Source: an uncultured Eubacteriales bacterium
Lineage (GTDB): Bacteria; Bacillota; Clostridia; Oscillospirales; Oscillospiraceae
DNA: 36,882 nt
Assembly (NCBI GenBank): GCA_949744165.1
Contig: CATJWG010000158.1
Coordinates: forward strand, 1 to 36,882
Direction of reading: 5' to 3'
Below, in pieces: positions 23,939 through 33,463 of this stretch. Position 1 is the stretch's first letter. Every line of letters begins with the position of its first letter. Under the pieces are notes generated by a model. That model made no database searches and was not told where the DNA came from. It saw nothing but the letters and a program-made list of their open reading frames with translations. The position numbers and the translations under genes are program-made.

Positions 23939-25294
23939 TTATTCCTCCGTTTTACGCACAATACTGCCCCGCCTCCAGCGGCCCGTTGCAAAGCGCAGCA
24001 ACGCTACGGCAAAGGCGACGGACCAGCCTATGGCATTGCAGCGCCAGCAGGCGCTGTAGCCCATATTCAGCAGATACACCATGCCGTAGGCTCCCGCGAC
24101 CTTGGCTATGAGGGCGCTCATGGACGCCAGAAGCGCGCCGCGCGGGTCGCCACAGCCCTGCATGGCACCGTTTATCGGGATATAGCAGGCAAAAATGGGG
24201 TAGGCCAGCGCCATAAAGCGCAGGAACTCCACCGACTGCTCAAGTATTTCGCCTTCTACTCCGAACAGGCGGGAAAGCGGTGTGGCCAGCACATAGATAA
24301 GCACCGACAGAAGTATGACGAAGGTAAGATCCATTATTATCGTCATCTTAAGTCCGCGCTTTACCCGCTCGGGCTTGCCAGCGCCGATATTCTGCCCCGC
24401 GAAGGCGGACACACCGCTGTAAAAGCCCATAACGGGCACGCCCATGTAGTGGTCAAAGCGCACGCCAACTGTGTAGGCCGACATGGTGACGGAGCCGAAG
24501 CTGTTGACAAGACGCTGTAAAAGCAGATTGCCGCAGGATATTACGAGCTGCTGTATAGACGTCGGTATACCCATTTTAAGGCACAGGATGAATTTTTCCC
24601 TGTCGAAAACAAGATGCCGCGGCGTAAAACGCAGATATTCATAGCGGCGGAACATATAGATAAAGCTCACCGCCGCGCAGGCCGCTTGCGCAATGACCGT
24701 GGCCCAGGCCGCGCCGGCCACACCCCATGAAAAAACATAGACAAACACCAGGTCCAGCACCGTATTTATCAGCGTAGACACCAGCAGGAAATACAGCGTT
24801 GCCCGGCTGTCGCCCACGGAGCGGAGTATCGCGGCCACCGCATTGTAGATAAACTGAAACAGAAGGCCCAGGGAATAAACACGGAAGTATACCGCGGCGG
24901 GGCCGTTTATCTCCGGCTCCTTAATGCGCAGTATTTTGTCCATGATGAAGTCCGCGCTGTAAAAGCCTAAAACAGAGAAGAACATGCCCAACGCAAAGAG
25001 CATTATAAACGCCGTGGAGGCGGTTCGGCGCAGCTCAGACATTTTCCGCGCACCGAAGAGCTGGGCCACGACAATTCCGCTGCCGTTTGACATGCCAAGC
25101 GCAAGGGCGATGAACACCATCGTCAGCGTCGCGCAGCTCCCAACCGCGGCCAGAGCGTCGGAGGATATGAAGTTGCCGACAACTATGCCGTCAACCGTGT
25201 TGTAAAGCTGCTGGAGCAGATCCCCCGCCATTATCGGCAGGGAGAACAGCAAAATCTTCCTCCACTCGCTGCCCTCGGTGAGTGTTTTTCCCAT
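23939..25294 (-). CDS. MATE-family efflux transporter
   Basis: A 451-residue, about 12-helix protein starting with MGKTLTEGSEWRKILLFSLP and containing LLQQLYNTVDGIVVG, the NorM/DinF-like MATE pattern. It would export a cationic or other small substrate using an ion gradient; the substrate is unknown. GGAG is 8 bases upstream of the ATG. It lies 102 bases downstream of mutL, a gap that holds a repeat fragment, and directly precedes the nucleotidase gene. Confidence 0.9.
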   Translation of the reverse strand: MGKTLTEGSEWRKILLFSLPIMAGDLLQQLYNTVDGIVVGNFISSDALAAVGSCATLTMVFIALALGMSNGSGIVVAQLFGARKMSELRRTASTAFIMLFALGMFFSVLGFYSADFIMDKILRIKEPEINGPAAVYFRVYSLGLLFQFIYNAVAAILRSVGDSRATLYFLLVSTLINTVLDLVFVYVFSWGVAGAAWATVIAQAACAAVSFIYMFRRYEYLRFTPRHLVFDREKFILCLKMGIPTSIQQLVISCGNLLLQRLVNSFGSVTMSAYTVGVRFDHYMGVPVMGFYSGVSAFAGQNIGAGKPERVKRGLKMTIIMDLTFVILLSVLIYVLATPLSRLFGVEGEILEQSVEFLRFMALAYPIFACYIPINGAMQGCGDPRGALLASMSALIAKVAGAYGMVYLLNMGYSACWRCNAIGWSVAFAVALLRFATGRWRRGSIVRKTEE

Positions 25295-25309
25295 TTATTT
25301 TCTCCAATC

Positions 25310-25394
25310 CCGTAAAGATAAATCTGCGTCCTTGCAGATGTCTCGCCCGTACCCCAAGGGCACTTTGTCGCAGCCTGCGGCGACGCAGTGAAGC
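25310..25394 (-). repeat. intergenic repeat fragment, copy F
   Basis: In the mutL-MATE gap the minus strand reads AAGCGCTTCACTGCGTCGCC (the GCTTCACTGCG core is shared with copy A), then the hairpin GTCGCCGCAGGCTGCGAC and a small stem ATCTGC/GCAGAT near 25329-25348. It runs in the direction of mutL. Relationship to the other copies is suggestive only. Confidence 0.4.
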
Positions 25395-25396
25395 GC

Positions 25397-27418
25397 TTAA
25401 TTAATTCTCTTAAATTGCTTGTCCAATTCCCTGTGTGTTAATTTTACGCACACGGGGCGGCCATGGGGGCAGTAGCGGACCTCTCCGGAGAGGACCTTTT
25501 CCGCTATCACGCGGCGCTCGGCCTCGTCCGTACGCCAGCCGGCCTTTATCGCGGCCTTGCAGGCAACCGTGTGCAAAACCGCGTCGCGCCGCTCGTCCAG
25601 CCCGAGGCCGCGGCGGAGCTTTTCGCACAGCTCCTCCAAAAGCGCGCGCTCGTCGCCGTCCGTGTCGGCGGGTACGGCACGGATTATCACGCTCTCCCTG
25701 CCGTATGGCTCAATCTCAAATCCCGCCGAGCGCAGAAGCGGCAGATTTTCCTGAATCATTTCTACGTCTCCCGCTCCGGGGGAAAAGGTCACAGGCATGA
25801 TAAGGCTCTGGCTCATCACCTCGCCTGTCTTTTGCCTGAGCGCGTCAAAAATCATGCGCTCGTGCGCGGCGTGCTTGTCTATGAGCAGGAGAGAGTCGTT
25901 CCACTCCACGATTATGTAGGTGTTCATCGCCTCGCCTATAACGCGGAAATCCGGCACAAGCGGCGCGTCGGGCTCCGGAGACGGCGCGCTGAACGCCATG
26001 GCGGGCACTAAAGTCTGCGACGGCGGCTCCATCCGGTTTGCAGCGGTAAGGCTCTGGGAGGCGAACGCGCTCCGCGCGGCATCCTCAGGAGCCGGCAACG
26101 GTGCCCTGAATTCCGCGGACTGTGCCCGCGTTGGCTCCGAACGCGGCGCTGACGCGGGGGCGCGGGAATAAACCGTTTCCCCGCCCTGGCGCAGGCTCAT
26201 TCTGTAATTCTCGCCCTGAGCGGGCTCGGAGCGCAACGGCGGTCCTGGTTCGGCGGCGTGGGCGGCAGCGCTTTTTGCTCCCTGCGGCGCGTTCTGCCGT
26301 GCGCGGAACTGCTCGGCGCTCATGTTTTTATAAAAATCGGGTCTCGGTTCGCTTACGGCCTTTTGCTGCACGGAGGGCACGGAGGAGCGTTTTGTCTCCG
26401 CGGGACCCAGGCATATTTCCGCCGTGCCGCGCTCTACATCCAGGGCGGACAGCACAGCATAGTACACCGCGTCGAACACAGTTTTCTCCTCGGTGAACTT
26501 CACCTCCGTTTTTGCGGGATGTACGTTGACGTCCACGCGGGCAAAGGGCAGATCGATATACAGCACGCAGCCGGGAAACCGTCCGGCCAGCAGGGTGTTT
26601 TTGTACGCCTGCTCGAGCGCGGCCTGTATCGCGGAGCTCTTGAAGGAACGGCCGTTTATGAAGAAAAACTGCATCGCGCGGTTTCCGCGCCCTGCGTGGG
26701 GCGCAGTTACGCAGCCGCTTATGCGCACGCCGCCGTTCTCGCCCGAGCAGTCGAGCATGTTCATGGCGTTGTCGCGCCCGAGCAGGCTGTAAACGGCGCT
26801 TTTCATCTTTCCATCGCCGGGGGTGAAGAACACCTCTTGCCCGTCGCGTATCATGCGCACGGATATTTCAGGGTGGCCGAGAGCGCAGCGCAGGGCCATA
26901 GCCGCGCAGGCGCTGCCCTCGGCCTTGTCGCTTTTCATAAATTTCAGCCGGGCAGGGGTATTGTGGAAAAGGTCGCGCACGCTCAGGACCGTGCCCTCCG
27001 GACAGCCGGCGGGGCCCATCTCCTCAATTTCGCCCGCCGCAAGCGTGACGCGCGTGCCGTTTTCGCTGCCGCGGGCGCGGGTTAAAAGCTCTATGCGCGA
27101 CACCGAGGCAATCGCCGCCAGAGCCTCGCCACGGAAGCCGAGCGTGGATATGCTCTCCAAGTCGCGTTCGCCGTGCAGCTTGCTGGTAGCGTGGCGCTGG
27201 AAAGCCACGCCCGCATCCTCCGGCGACATCCCGCAGCCGTCGTCAGTCACGCGCACAAGGCTCATGCCGCCGCCGCGTATCTCCGCCGTGATGCTCCTCG
27301 CGCCGGCGTCTATTGCGTTTTCTATAAGCTCCTTGACCACTGAGGCTGGTCTTTCCACCACCTCGCCTGCGGCAATCATGTCCGCCACGTGCGGGGAGAG
27401 TATGTTAATTACGGACAT
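25397..27418 (-). CDS. mutL: DNA mismatch repair protein MutL
   Basis: MutL links MutS mismatch recognition to strand removal. The 673-residue protein begins MSVINILSPHVADMIAAGEV, with the GHKL ATPase motifs ELIENAIDAGA, DDGCGM and HATSKL-GFRGEAL. A disordered Ala/Pro/Ser-rich linker covers about 345-480. The C-terminal endonuclease-type motif reads DKHAAHERMIFD (near residue 512), so the last acidic position of DQHA(x)2E(x)4E is Asp rather than Glu; ACKAAIKAG and CPHGRP follow. The start at 27418 is set by GGAAAGGGG upstream, and the open frame continues 37 codons into the leader. It diverges from miaB-mutS. Confidence 0.94.
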   Translation of the reverse strand: MSVINILSPHVADMIAAGEVVERPASVVKELIENAIDAGARSITAEIRGGGMSLVRVTDDGCGMSPEDAGVAFQRHATSKLHGERDLESISTLGFRGEALAAIASVSRIELLTRARGSENGTRVTLAAGEIEEMGPAGCPEGTVLSVRDLFHNTPARLKFMKSDKAEGSACAAMALRCALGHPEISVRMIRDGQEVFFTPGDGKMKSAVYSLLGRDNAMNMLDCSGENGGVRISGCVTAPHAGRGNRAMQFFFINGRSFKSSAIQAALEQAYKNTLLAGRFPGCVLYIDLPFARVDVNVHPAKTEVKFTEEKTVFDAVYYAVLSALDVERGTAEICLGPAETKRSSVPSVQQKAVSEPRPDFYKNMSAEQFRARQNAPQGAKSAAAHAAEPGPPLRSEPAQGENYRMSLRQGGETVYSRAPASAPRSEPTRAQSAEFRAPLPAPEDAARSAFASQSLTAANRMEPPSQTLVPAMAFSAPSPEPDAPLVPDFRVIGEAMNTYIIVEWNDSLLLIDKHAAHERMIFDALRQKTGEVMSQSLIMPVTFSPGAGDVEMIQENLPLLRSAGFEIEPYGRESVIIRAVPADTDGDERALLEELCEKLRRGLGLDERRDAVLHTVACKAAIKAGWRTDEAERRVIAEKVLSGEVRYCPHGRPVCVKLTHRELDKQFKRIN

Positions 27419-27449
27419 TGTCTGCCCCTTTCCGTATCGGTAAAATTTA

Positions 27450-27558
27450 AAAAGTGTCGCAGACTTCGCGGAGCGTGCGCCGAAGCACCATTTGGGCGGT
27501 GAAGTGCGCAGCAAAACGAAGCTCTTCAATTCAAAGGCTGTGAACCCTTGAATTGATT
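27450..27558 (-). repeat. hairpin-headed intergenic repeat, copy E, in the mutL leader
   Basis: On the minus strand a 12-bp stem with one mismatch (TCAATTCAAGGG and CCTTTGAATTGA, 7-base loop, about 27527-27557) is followed by AGAGCTTCGTTTTGCTGCGC and GC-rich hairpin segments (TGCTTCGGCGCA). The geometry equals that of copies A and C while the stem sequence differs. It lies between the putative mutL promoter and gene. Confidence 0.55.
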
Positions 27559-27564
27559 TCTTTT

Positions 27565-27593
27565 ATTATATTACATATCCGTTGAAAACGCCA
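27565..27593 (-). promoter_or_regulatory. possible mutL promoter
   Basis: A perfect TATAAT (27565-27570, minus strand) lies about 140 bases before mutL. The -35 position (27588-27593) reads ATGGCG, a poor match. It overlaps the divergent miaB promoter, so the two may compete. Confidence 0.35.
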
Positions 27594-27638
27594 TGAAAAA
27601 ATGCTATAATTTGAAACTAAACGACAATTTCAAATTAT
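27582..27638 (+). promoter_or_regulatory. miaB promoter with overlapping inverted repeat
   Basis: TTGAAA (27582-27587) and TATAAT (27605-27610), 17 bases apart with an extended TGC before the -10, drive miaB-mutS. A perfect 11-bp inverted repeat, ATAATTTGAAA (27607-27617) and its complement (27628-27638), overlaps the -10 and the start region, suggesting a regulator site or a leader hairpin. Confidence 0.75.
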
Positions 27639-27660
27639 ATTTTAGAAAGATACGTGAAAG

Positions 27661-29076
27661 ATGAGCTACAAAAGACAGGAAATTCCGCAAAGCGAGATAA
27701 GCCGCCAGCTTGAAATATGCGCGCGCGTAAGGGAGCGCCTTGCCGCTGCGGGACGGCCCATGCTCGCCCTGGTTGACACCTACGGCTGCCAGCAGAACGA
27801 GTCGGACAGCGAGGTTCTGCGCGGCTATCTGCGCGAGATGGGCTGCGGCTTTACCGACGACGAGTTTCAGGCCGATATCATCGTGGTGAATACCTGCGCG
27901 GTGCGCGAGCACGCGGAGATGCGTATTTTAGGCAATGTCGGCGCGCTCAACCACGCCAAGAAGGCAAAGCCGGACCAGATTATCGCGCTTTGCGGCTGCA
28001 TGGTTCAGCAGGAGCACATGGCTGAGAGGGTCAAGAGGTCCTACCCCATCGTGAACTTAGTCTTTGGGCCGCACGAGCTCTGGCGCTTTCCCGAGCTGCT
28101 TGAGCGCTCGATGACGGGCAAAAAGCGTGTTTTTGAGACGCGGCAGTCTGACGGCGCGGTCAGCGAGGGTATGCCGAGGGCGCGCGACGGCGCGCTCAAG
28201 GGTTGGCTGTCGGTAATGTATGGCTGCAACAATTTCTGCACCTACTGCGTGGTACCCTATGTGCGCGGGCGGGAACGCTCGCGCCGGCCGGAGGACATCG
28301 TGCGCGAGGCCCGCTCGCTTGTGGAAAACGGCTGCAAAGACATAACGCTGCTGGGACAGAACGTCAACAGCTACGGCCGCGACCTTGGCCTCGGCGTCGA
28401 TTTCGCAGACCTTATCCGCATGATAAACGACATACCGGGCGAGTTTCTCATACGCTTTATGACAAGTCATCCCAAGGACGCGACGGAGAAGCTTTTTAAG
28501 ACCATGGCCGAGTGCAAAAAGTGCGCGCGGCAGCTCCATCTTCCGGTGCAGGCAGGAAACGACCGTGTGCTGCGCGCGATGAACCGCGGCTACACCGCCG
28601 CGCAGTACATTGAAAAGGCCGAGCTGGCGCGGCGGTATATGCCCGACCTGGTGCTGACGACCGACATAATAGCCGGCTTCCCCGGCGAGACGGACGGGGA
28701 GTTTGCCGACACGCTGGAGCTTGTGCGACGGGTGCGGTACGACGCGATGTTTACCTTTATCTACTCCCCCCGCGTGGGCACGCCCGCGGCGGCTCTGCCC
28801 GACCCCATGCCGCGGCAGGACAAGCAGAAAAACTTTGACCGCCTGCTGGAGCTGTCAAACGCCATATCGCAGGAAAAGCACAACGAGTATGTAGGCAGGA
28901 CCCTGCGCGTGCTGGTGGACGGGGAAAACAGCGACAGACAGTACCCTCTCACAAGCCGCACCAACGGCGGGAGGCTTGTCCACCTGCGCGGCGGGCGGGA
29001 GCTTATCGGGCAGTTCACGGACGTGAAGATAGAAAAAGCCGCCACCTGGGCGTTGTTCGGCGAGGCAGCGGAGTGA
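27661..29076 (+). CDS. miaB: tRNA-2-methylthio-N6-dimethylallyladenosine synthase
   Basis: MiaB adds a methylthio group to i6A37 of tRNAs reading codons that start with U. The 471-residue protein has the N-terminal cluster cysteines in TYGCQQNESDSE, NTCAVREHAE and LCGCMVQQ, the radical-SAM motif CNNFCTYC (near residue 190), the MiaB-typical VVPYVRGRERSR, and a C-terminal TRAM domain. Both 4Fe-4S sites are complete. The ribosome site (AAAG close to the ATG) is weak. mutS follows after 16 bases; the miaB-mutS neighbourhood is common in Firmicutes. Confidence 0.96.
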   Translation: MSYKRQEIPQSEISRQLEICARVRERLAAAGRPMLALVDTYGCQQNESDSEVLRGYLREMGCGFTDDEFQADIIVVNTCAVREHAEMRILGNVGALNHAKKAKPDQIIALCGCMVQQEHMAERVKRSYPIVNLVFGPHELWRFPELLERSMTGKKRVFETRQSDGAVSEGMPRARDGALKGWLSVMYGCNNFCTYCVVPYVRGRERSRRPEDIVREARSLVENGCKDITLLGQNVNSYGRDLGLGVDFADLIRMINDIPGEFLIRFMTSHPKDATEKLFKTMAECKKCARQLHLPVQAGNDRVLRAMNRGYTAAQYIEKAELARRYMPDLVLTTDIIAGFPGETDGEFADTLELVRRVRYDAMFTFIYSPRVGTPAAALPDPMPRQDKQKNFDRLLELSNAISQEKHNEYVGRTLRVLVDGENSDRQYPLTSRTNGGRLVHLRGGRELIGQFTDVKIEKAATWALFGEAAE

Positions 29077-29092
29077 AAGGAGCATTGCGATA

Positions 29093-31702
29093 ATGGCGGA
29101 GATAACCCCCATGAAGGCGCAGTACAACCAGATAAAGTCACAGTACAGCGACTGCCTGCTGTTTTTCAGGCTGGGCGATTTTTATGAGATGTTCGACGAG
29201 GACGCGGTTCTGGCCTCAAAGGAGCTGGACCTGGCACTGACCACGCGCGACCGCAGCAAGCCCGCCGAGGAGCGCACACCCATGTGCGGCGTGCCATACC
29301 ACAGCGCTGAGGCCTACATCGGCCGTCTTATCGCCAAGGGCTACAAGATTGCCATATGCGAGCAGATGGAGGACCCCGCGCTGGCAAAGGGCATAGTCAC
29401 GCGCGATGTTATCCGCGTGATTACCCCCGGCACCGTGACCGAGAGCAGCATGCTCGACGACTCGCGCAGCAACTATATCTGCTCCATTTGCCTGGACGGG
29501 GACTCCGGCTCGGTCTGCTTTGCCGAGGTATCCACGGGCGAGTTCTGCGTCTCCGGCTTTGCCGAGGACGCGGCGGGGCACATTATAAACGAGCTGGGCC
29601 GCTTTGCGCCCCGCGAGGCCGTGCTCAGCGAGACGGCGGAGGCAAACGTTCAGATTATGGCCTTCCTCACCGGCCGGCTCGACGCTATGCCGGAGCACGC
29701 CTCGGGCGCATTTGACCTCGGCCAGTGCGCCGAGCGCGTGTGCCGCCGGTTTTCCGCCGGAAGCGTGGCCGAGCTCGGCTTCACGGGACCGGACGCGGAC
29801 TGCTCGGTCCGCGCGGCTGGCGCCCTGCTCGGCTACATAGAGCAAACGCAGAAATTCGACATCTCGCACATAAACAAATTAGAGGTGCTCTCCGGAGAGC
29901 AGTACATGGAGCTGGATTACGCCGCCATGCGCAGCCTGGAGCTGACGCAGAGCCTGCGCACAGGCGAGAAAAAGGGCAGTCTTCTCTGGGTGCTGGACCG
30001 GACAAAAACTCCCATGGGCGCGCGTATGCTCCGAAGCTGGGTGGAGCGTCCGCTGCTGGGGCTCACGGCGATAAACAACCGCCTTACCGCCGTCGGCGAG
30101 CTGTATTCCGACGCTGTGCTGCGCGGCGAGCTGACGCTTGCGCTCAAGGAAATCGGCGACATACGCCGGCTCGTCGGAAAGGCGGTTTACGGCACGGCCA
30201 ACGGCAGGGACCTCAAGGCCCTGGGCGAATACTGCTGCGTGCTGCCGCGGCTTTGCTCTCTGCTGTCCGGCACGTCCAGCCGCCTGCTGCGCCGCGGGGC
30301 CAAGATGGACACGCTCGAGGATATAAGTTCCATGCTCTCCGGCGCCATATGCGCCGACCCGCCCTTTTCCGTGCGTGAGGGAGGCATCTTCGCCGAGGGC
30401 TGGAATGAGGAAATTGACCGGCTGCGGCAGGTGAAAAACCACGGCGCGGACATGGTGCGCGCGCTTGAGGAGCGCGAGCGCGGGCGCACGGGTATAAAAA
30501 AGCTCAGGACCGGCTACAACAGGGTTTTCGGCTATTACATCGACGTGCCCCGCTCCGCCGGCGAGGTGTCCCTGCCTCCGGAATATATACGCAAGCAGAC
30601 TTTAGCAAACAATGAGCGCTACTTTACTCCCGAGCTAAAGGAGCTGGAAAACACGCTTCTGTCCGCCGGCGACCGGCTGTGCGAGCTTGAGTTTGAGCTG
30701 TTCACACGCCTGCGCGAGAGCGTGGCGGCGCAGGTCGAGCGCATACAGTACGCCGCCGACAGAGTGGCGGAGCTCGACTGCCTGTGCTCACTGGCCGAGA
30801 CAGCCGTGCGCAACGGATACTCCATGCCGGAGGTCGATTTAAGCCGCCGGCTGCACATCCTCGAGGGCCGCCACCCCGTGGTCGAGCAGATGCGCCGCGA
30901 TACGCTTTTTGTGCCCAACGACACCTATCTCGACGACGCGGACAACTCCCTTGCCATAGTTACGGGCCCGAACATGGCCGGAAAATCAACCTACATGCGC
31001 CAGACGGCGCTTATCGCGCTCATGGCGCAGATAGGTTCCTTCGTCCCCGCCAAAAGCGCACATGTCGGCGTGGTTGACCGCGTGTTTACGCGCATAGGCG
31101 CAAGCGACGACCTGTCGGCGGGACAGTCAACCTTCATGGTTGAGATGAGCGAGATGGCAACTATACTCAGGTACGCCACGCCGGCCAGCCTGCTGATTTT
31201 AGACGAGATAGGCCGCGGTACCTCCACCTATGACGGCATGGCCATAGCCCGGGCTGTACTCGAATACTGCGCGGACAAGCGCCGTATAGGGGCCAAGACG
31301 ATGTTCGCCACTCACTATCACGAGCTTGGCGCGCTTGAGGGCGTGGTACCCGGCGTGAAAAACTACAGTATCAGCGCAAAAAAACAGTCCGGCCGCCTTA
31401 TTTTTCTGCGCAAGATAGTCCCCGGCGCGGCGGACGACAGCTACGGCATTGAGGTCGCCAAACTCGCGGGGGTTCCGGACGCTGTTATAAGCAAAGCCAA
31501 GGCCTATCTCAGCGAGCTCGAGTCCGCGGGAACCGCGCCGCGCGTGAGCGCGCCCGAAGCGTCCGGAAGCGAACAGATAAGCATGACGGACGTCGGCTCC
31601 GGCGAGGTCTGCCGTCTCCTGCGGCGCACAGACCTGGACACTCTCACGCCCATAGAGGCATTCAATCTGCTCTACGAGCTGAAAAAGAAGGTGGAGGAAT
31701 GA
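29093..31702 (+). CDS. mutS: DNA mismatch repair protein MutS
   Basis: MutS finds mismatches and loops. The 869-residue protein has the mismatch-reading FFRLGDFYEMF motif near residue 26, connector, lever and clamp regions, and the ABC ATPase: Walker A GPNMAGKS (625-632), signature-type STFMVEMSE, Walker B LLILDEIGRGTS and the switch histidine in FATHYHEL. A C-terminal helix-turn-helix dimer region follows. AAAGGAG lies 9 bases before the ATG. Its partner MutL is on the other strand beyond miaB, so the two are divergent rather than in one operon. The stop overlaps the CPBP gene by four bases. Confidence 0.97.
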   Translation: MAEITPMKAQYNQIKSQYSDCLLFFRLGDFYEMFDEDAVLASKELDLALTTRDRSKPAEERTPMCGVPYHSAEAYIGRLIAKGYKIAICEQMEDPALAKGIVTRDVIRVITPGTVTESSMLDDSRSNYICSICLDGDSGSVCFAEVSTGEFCVSGFAEDAAGHIINELGRFAPREAVLSETAEANVQIMAFLTGRLDAMPEHASGAFDLGQCAERVCRRFSAGSVAELGFTGPDADCSVRAAGALLGYIEQTQKFDISHINKLEVLSGEQYMELDYAAMRSLELTQSLRTGEKKGSLLWVLDRTKTPMGARMLRSWVERPLLGLTAINNRLTAVGELYSDAVLRGELTLALKEIGDIRRLVGKAVYGTANGRDLKALGEYCCVLPRLCSLLSGTSSRLLRRGAKMDTLEDISSMLSGAICADPPFSVREGGIFAEGWNEEIDRLRQVKNHGADMVRALEERERGRTGIKKLRTGYNRVFGYYIDVPRSAGEVSLPPEYIRKQTLANNERYFTPELKELENTLLSAGDRLCELEFELFTRLRESVAAQVERIQYAADRVAELDCLCSLAETAVRNGYSMPEVDLSRRLHILEGRHPVVEQMRRDTLFVPNDTYLDDADNSLAIVTGPNMAGKSTYMRQTALIALMAQIGSFVPAKSAHVGVVDRVFTRIGASDDLSAGQSTFMVEMSEMATILRYATPASLLILDEIGRGTSTYDGMAIARAVLEYCADKRRIGAKTMFATHYHELGALEGVVPGVKNYSISAKKQSGRLIFLRKIVPGAADDSYGIEVAKLAGVPDAVISKAKAYLSELESAGTAPRVSAPEASGSEQISMTDVGSGEVCRLLRRTDLDTLTPIEAFNLLYELKKKVEE

Positions 31703-32415
31703 TAAAACGGCTTTTCGCCTGCCCCGAGTGCAACAACCGAATGACGCAGACGCAGGCTGTGCTCGGGTGGTTTTATCTGCCGCTGCATTTCGCTCTGCTG
31801 CCGATGTTTATCGGGATGTTTGTCTACTTCGCACGCGTCAGCCTCTCGGGCGTAGCGGTGAACAAGATTTACTTCGGCTTTGGCATCGTCTTCGTGCTGG
31901 CTGTTATGGGAAGCTGGCTGCGCCGCAATTTTGATATACTGCTCGACGCCCCCGGCCGCTTCGCTCTGTGCCTTGCCATAGGCTTTGCGGCGGACTACGC
32001 GCTGTCCATTGCGGTGCAGCTTGTCCTTATGCTTGCGCTCGGCGCTGCGGAAAACCCCAACAACGCGGAGCTGGCTGAGCTGGCCGGCGCGGATTTCAGC
32101 GCGATGATGGGCATAAGCATTTTTCTCGCTCCCTTAGTGGAGGAAACGCTTTTCCGCGGCGTGGTGTTCGGCACAATACGTCGAAAAAGCCGGGTCGCGG
32201 CCTATGTGGTGTCCGCGCTGCTCTTCGCCCTGCTGCACGTGTGGCAGTATGTGCTTATCGAAGGCGACGCGCGGCTTTTCATCTATATGCTGCAATACCT
32301 GCCGGTGTCCCTTGTGCTGGCCTGGCAATATGAGCGCAGCGGCAGCATATGGACGCCTATTGCCTTTCACACGCTGTTTAACGCGTTGTCGTTTTACATG
32401 CTTACGGGCTTCTAA
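31699..32415 (+). CDS. CPBP-family intramembrane metalloprotease
   Basis: This 238-residue protein has about six membrane helices and the CPBP (Abi, CaaX-protease-like) motifs: EETLFRG (EExxxR, near 148), FALLH (near 173) and HTLFN (HxxxN, near 226). Members cleave within or near the membrane; some process peptides or mediate self-immunity to bacteriocins. The N-terminus starts MIKRLFACPECNNRM, with one CxxC pair that could be half a zinc ribbon. It overlaps mutS by four bases, which suggests translational coupling, though a link to mismatch repair is unlikely. Confidence 0.85.
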   Translation: MIKRLFACPECNNRMTQTQAVLGWFYLPLHFALLPMFIGMFVYFARVSLSGVAVNKIYFGFGIVFVLAVMGSWLRRNFDILLDAPGRFALCLAIGFAADYALSIAVQLVLMLALGAAENPNNAELAELAGADFSAMMGISIFLAPLVEETLFRGVVFGTIRRKSRVAAYVVSALLFALLHVWQYVLIEGDARLFIYMLQYLPVSLVLAWQYERSGSIWTPIAFHTLFNALSFYMLTGF

Positions 32416-32436
32416 GCGGGAAGGAGGAACAAAACA

Positions 32437-33390
32437 ATGACGCTGAAGGAAGATGTGCTGCGCCGCCTTCGCGGCGCGGACGCGCCCGTATCCGGTCAGG
32501 AGCTGGCACAGGAGCTGGGCGTGTCGCGCAACGCCGTATGGAAGGCCGTGCAGGCTCTGAGGCAGTCCGGATATGAGATAGGCTCCGCCACGAACCGCGG
32601 CTACAGCCTGCTGCACGACAGCGACGCGCTAAGCGCCAGCGTGATTGCAGATTTGCTTGAGGACAAGAGCCTTACCGTACACGTGCTTGAAACGGTGGAC
32701 TCCACCAGTAATGAGTGCCGGCGCCTGCTCGCCGCGGGAGAGGGACGCTGTCTTGTGCTCGCGCGGCAGCAATCCGGCGGGCGCGGGAGGAACGGCAAAT
32801 CCTTCTTTTCGCCTCCGGACGCAGGCCTTTACATGAGCGCGGCGCTGCGGCTGGGCATGCCGCACATCGACGCGGTGGGCATAACGACCTATGCCGCGGT
32901 GTGCGTTGCCGGCGCGATACGGGACGTCACGGGGCTTGAGAGCGGCGTGAAGTGGGTAAACGACGTCTACTACCGCGGCAAAAAGGTCTGCGGCATACTC
33001 ACAGAGGCTGTCAGCTCCTTTGAGGACGGACAGGCCCTGTCCGCCGTTGTCGGTATCGGCGTTAACCTGCACCCGAGCGCGGTGCCCGCCGGGCTGGAGA
33101 ACATCATCGGCTTTTTAGACTGCGGGGCAGTAAAAAACGAGCTGGCCGCGGAAATAATAAACCGTCTTGAGCGCTATGACCCGCGCGACCGCTCGTACAT
33201 CAACGAATACAGGTCCCTGTCTGTTGTGCTCTCGCGCCGGATAAGCTACGTCAGCGCCGGCGTGACGCATTACGGCACCGCCGTGGACATAGACGAGCGC
33301 GGCGGCCTGGTGGTGGACACCGACGGCGGAGAGCGCGTAACCCTTAGCAGCGGGGAGATTTCCCTGACAGGCATAGAGGGAATAAAGTAG
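32437..33390 (+). CDS. birA: biotin--[acetyl-CoA-carboxylase] ligase / biotin repressor
   Basis: BirA attaches biotin to carrier proteins and, with its DNA-binding domain, represses biotin genes. The 317-residue protein has an N-terminal winged helix (SGQELAQELGVSRNAVWKAVQAL, about 17-40), the ligase core with QQSGGRGRNGKSF (near 110), KWVNDVYYRGKKVCGILTE (near 172) and GIGVNLH, and a small C-terminal SH3-like domain. The bifunctional form implies a biotin operator elsewhere in the genome. AAGGAGG is 8 bases upstream. It closes the miaB-mutS unit with a terminator directly after. Confidence 0.95.
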   Translation: MTLKEDVLRRLRGADAPVSGQELAQELGVSRNAVWKAVQALRQSGYEIGSATNRGYSLLHDSDALSASVIADLLEDKSLTVHVLETVDSTSNECRRLLAAGEGRCLVLARQQSGGRGRNGKSFFSPPDAGLYMSAALRLGMPHIDAVGITTYAAVCVAGAIRDVTGLESGVKWVNDVYYRGKKVCGILTEAVSSFEDGQALSAVVGIGVNLHPSAVPAGLENIIGFLDCGAVKNELAAEIINRLERYDPRDRSYINEYRSLSVVLSRRISYVSAGVTHYGTAVDIDERGGLVVDTDGGERVTLSSGEISLTGIEGIK

Positions 33391-33397
33391 ACATGGC

Positions 33398-33428
33398 AAA
33401 GGCGCTTCCCTGAGGAAAGCGCCTTTTT
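33398..33428 (+). terminator. terminator of birA
   Basis: AAAGGCGCTT and AAGCGCCTTT pair over a short loop, with TTTTT at the 3' end. It begins 8 bases past the birA stop. Confidence 0.85.
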
Positions 33429-33463
33429 CGAGACTGTTTATCTCAACTAAAGACAAATATGTT

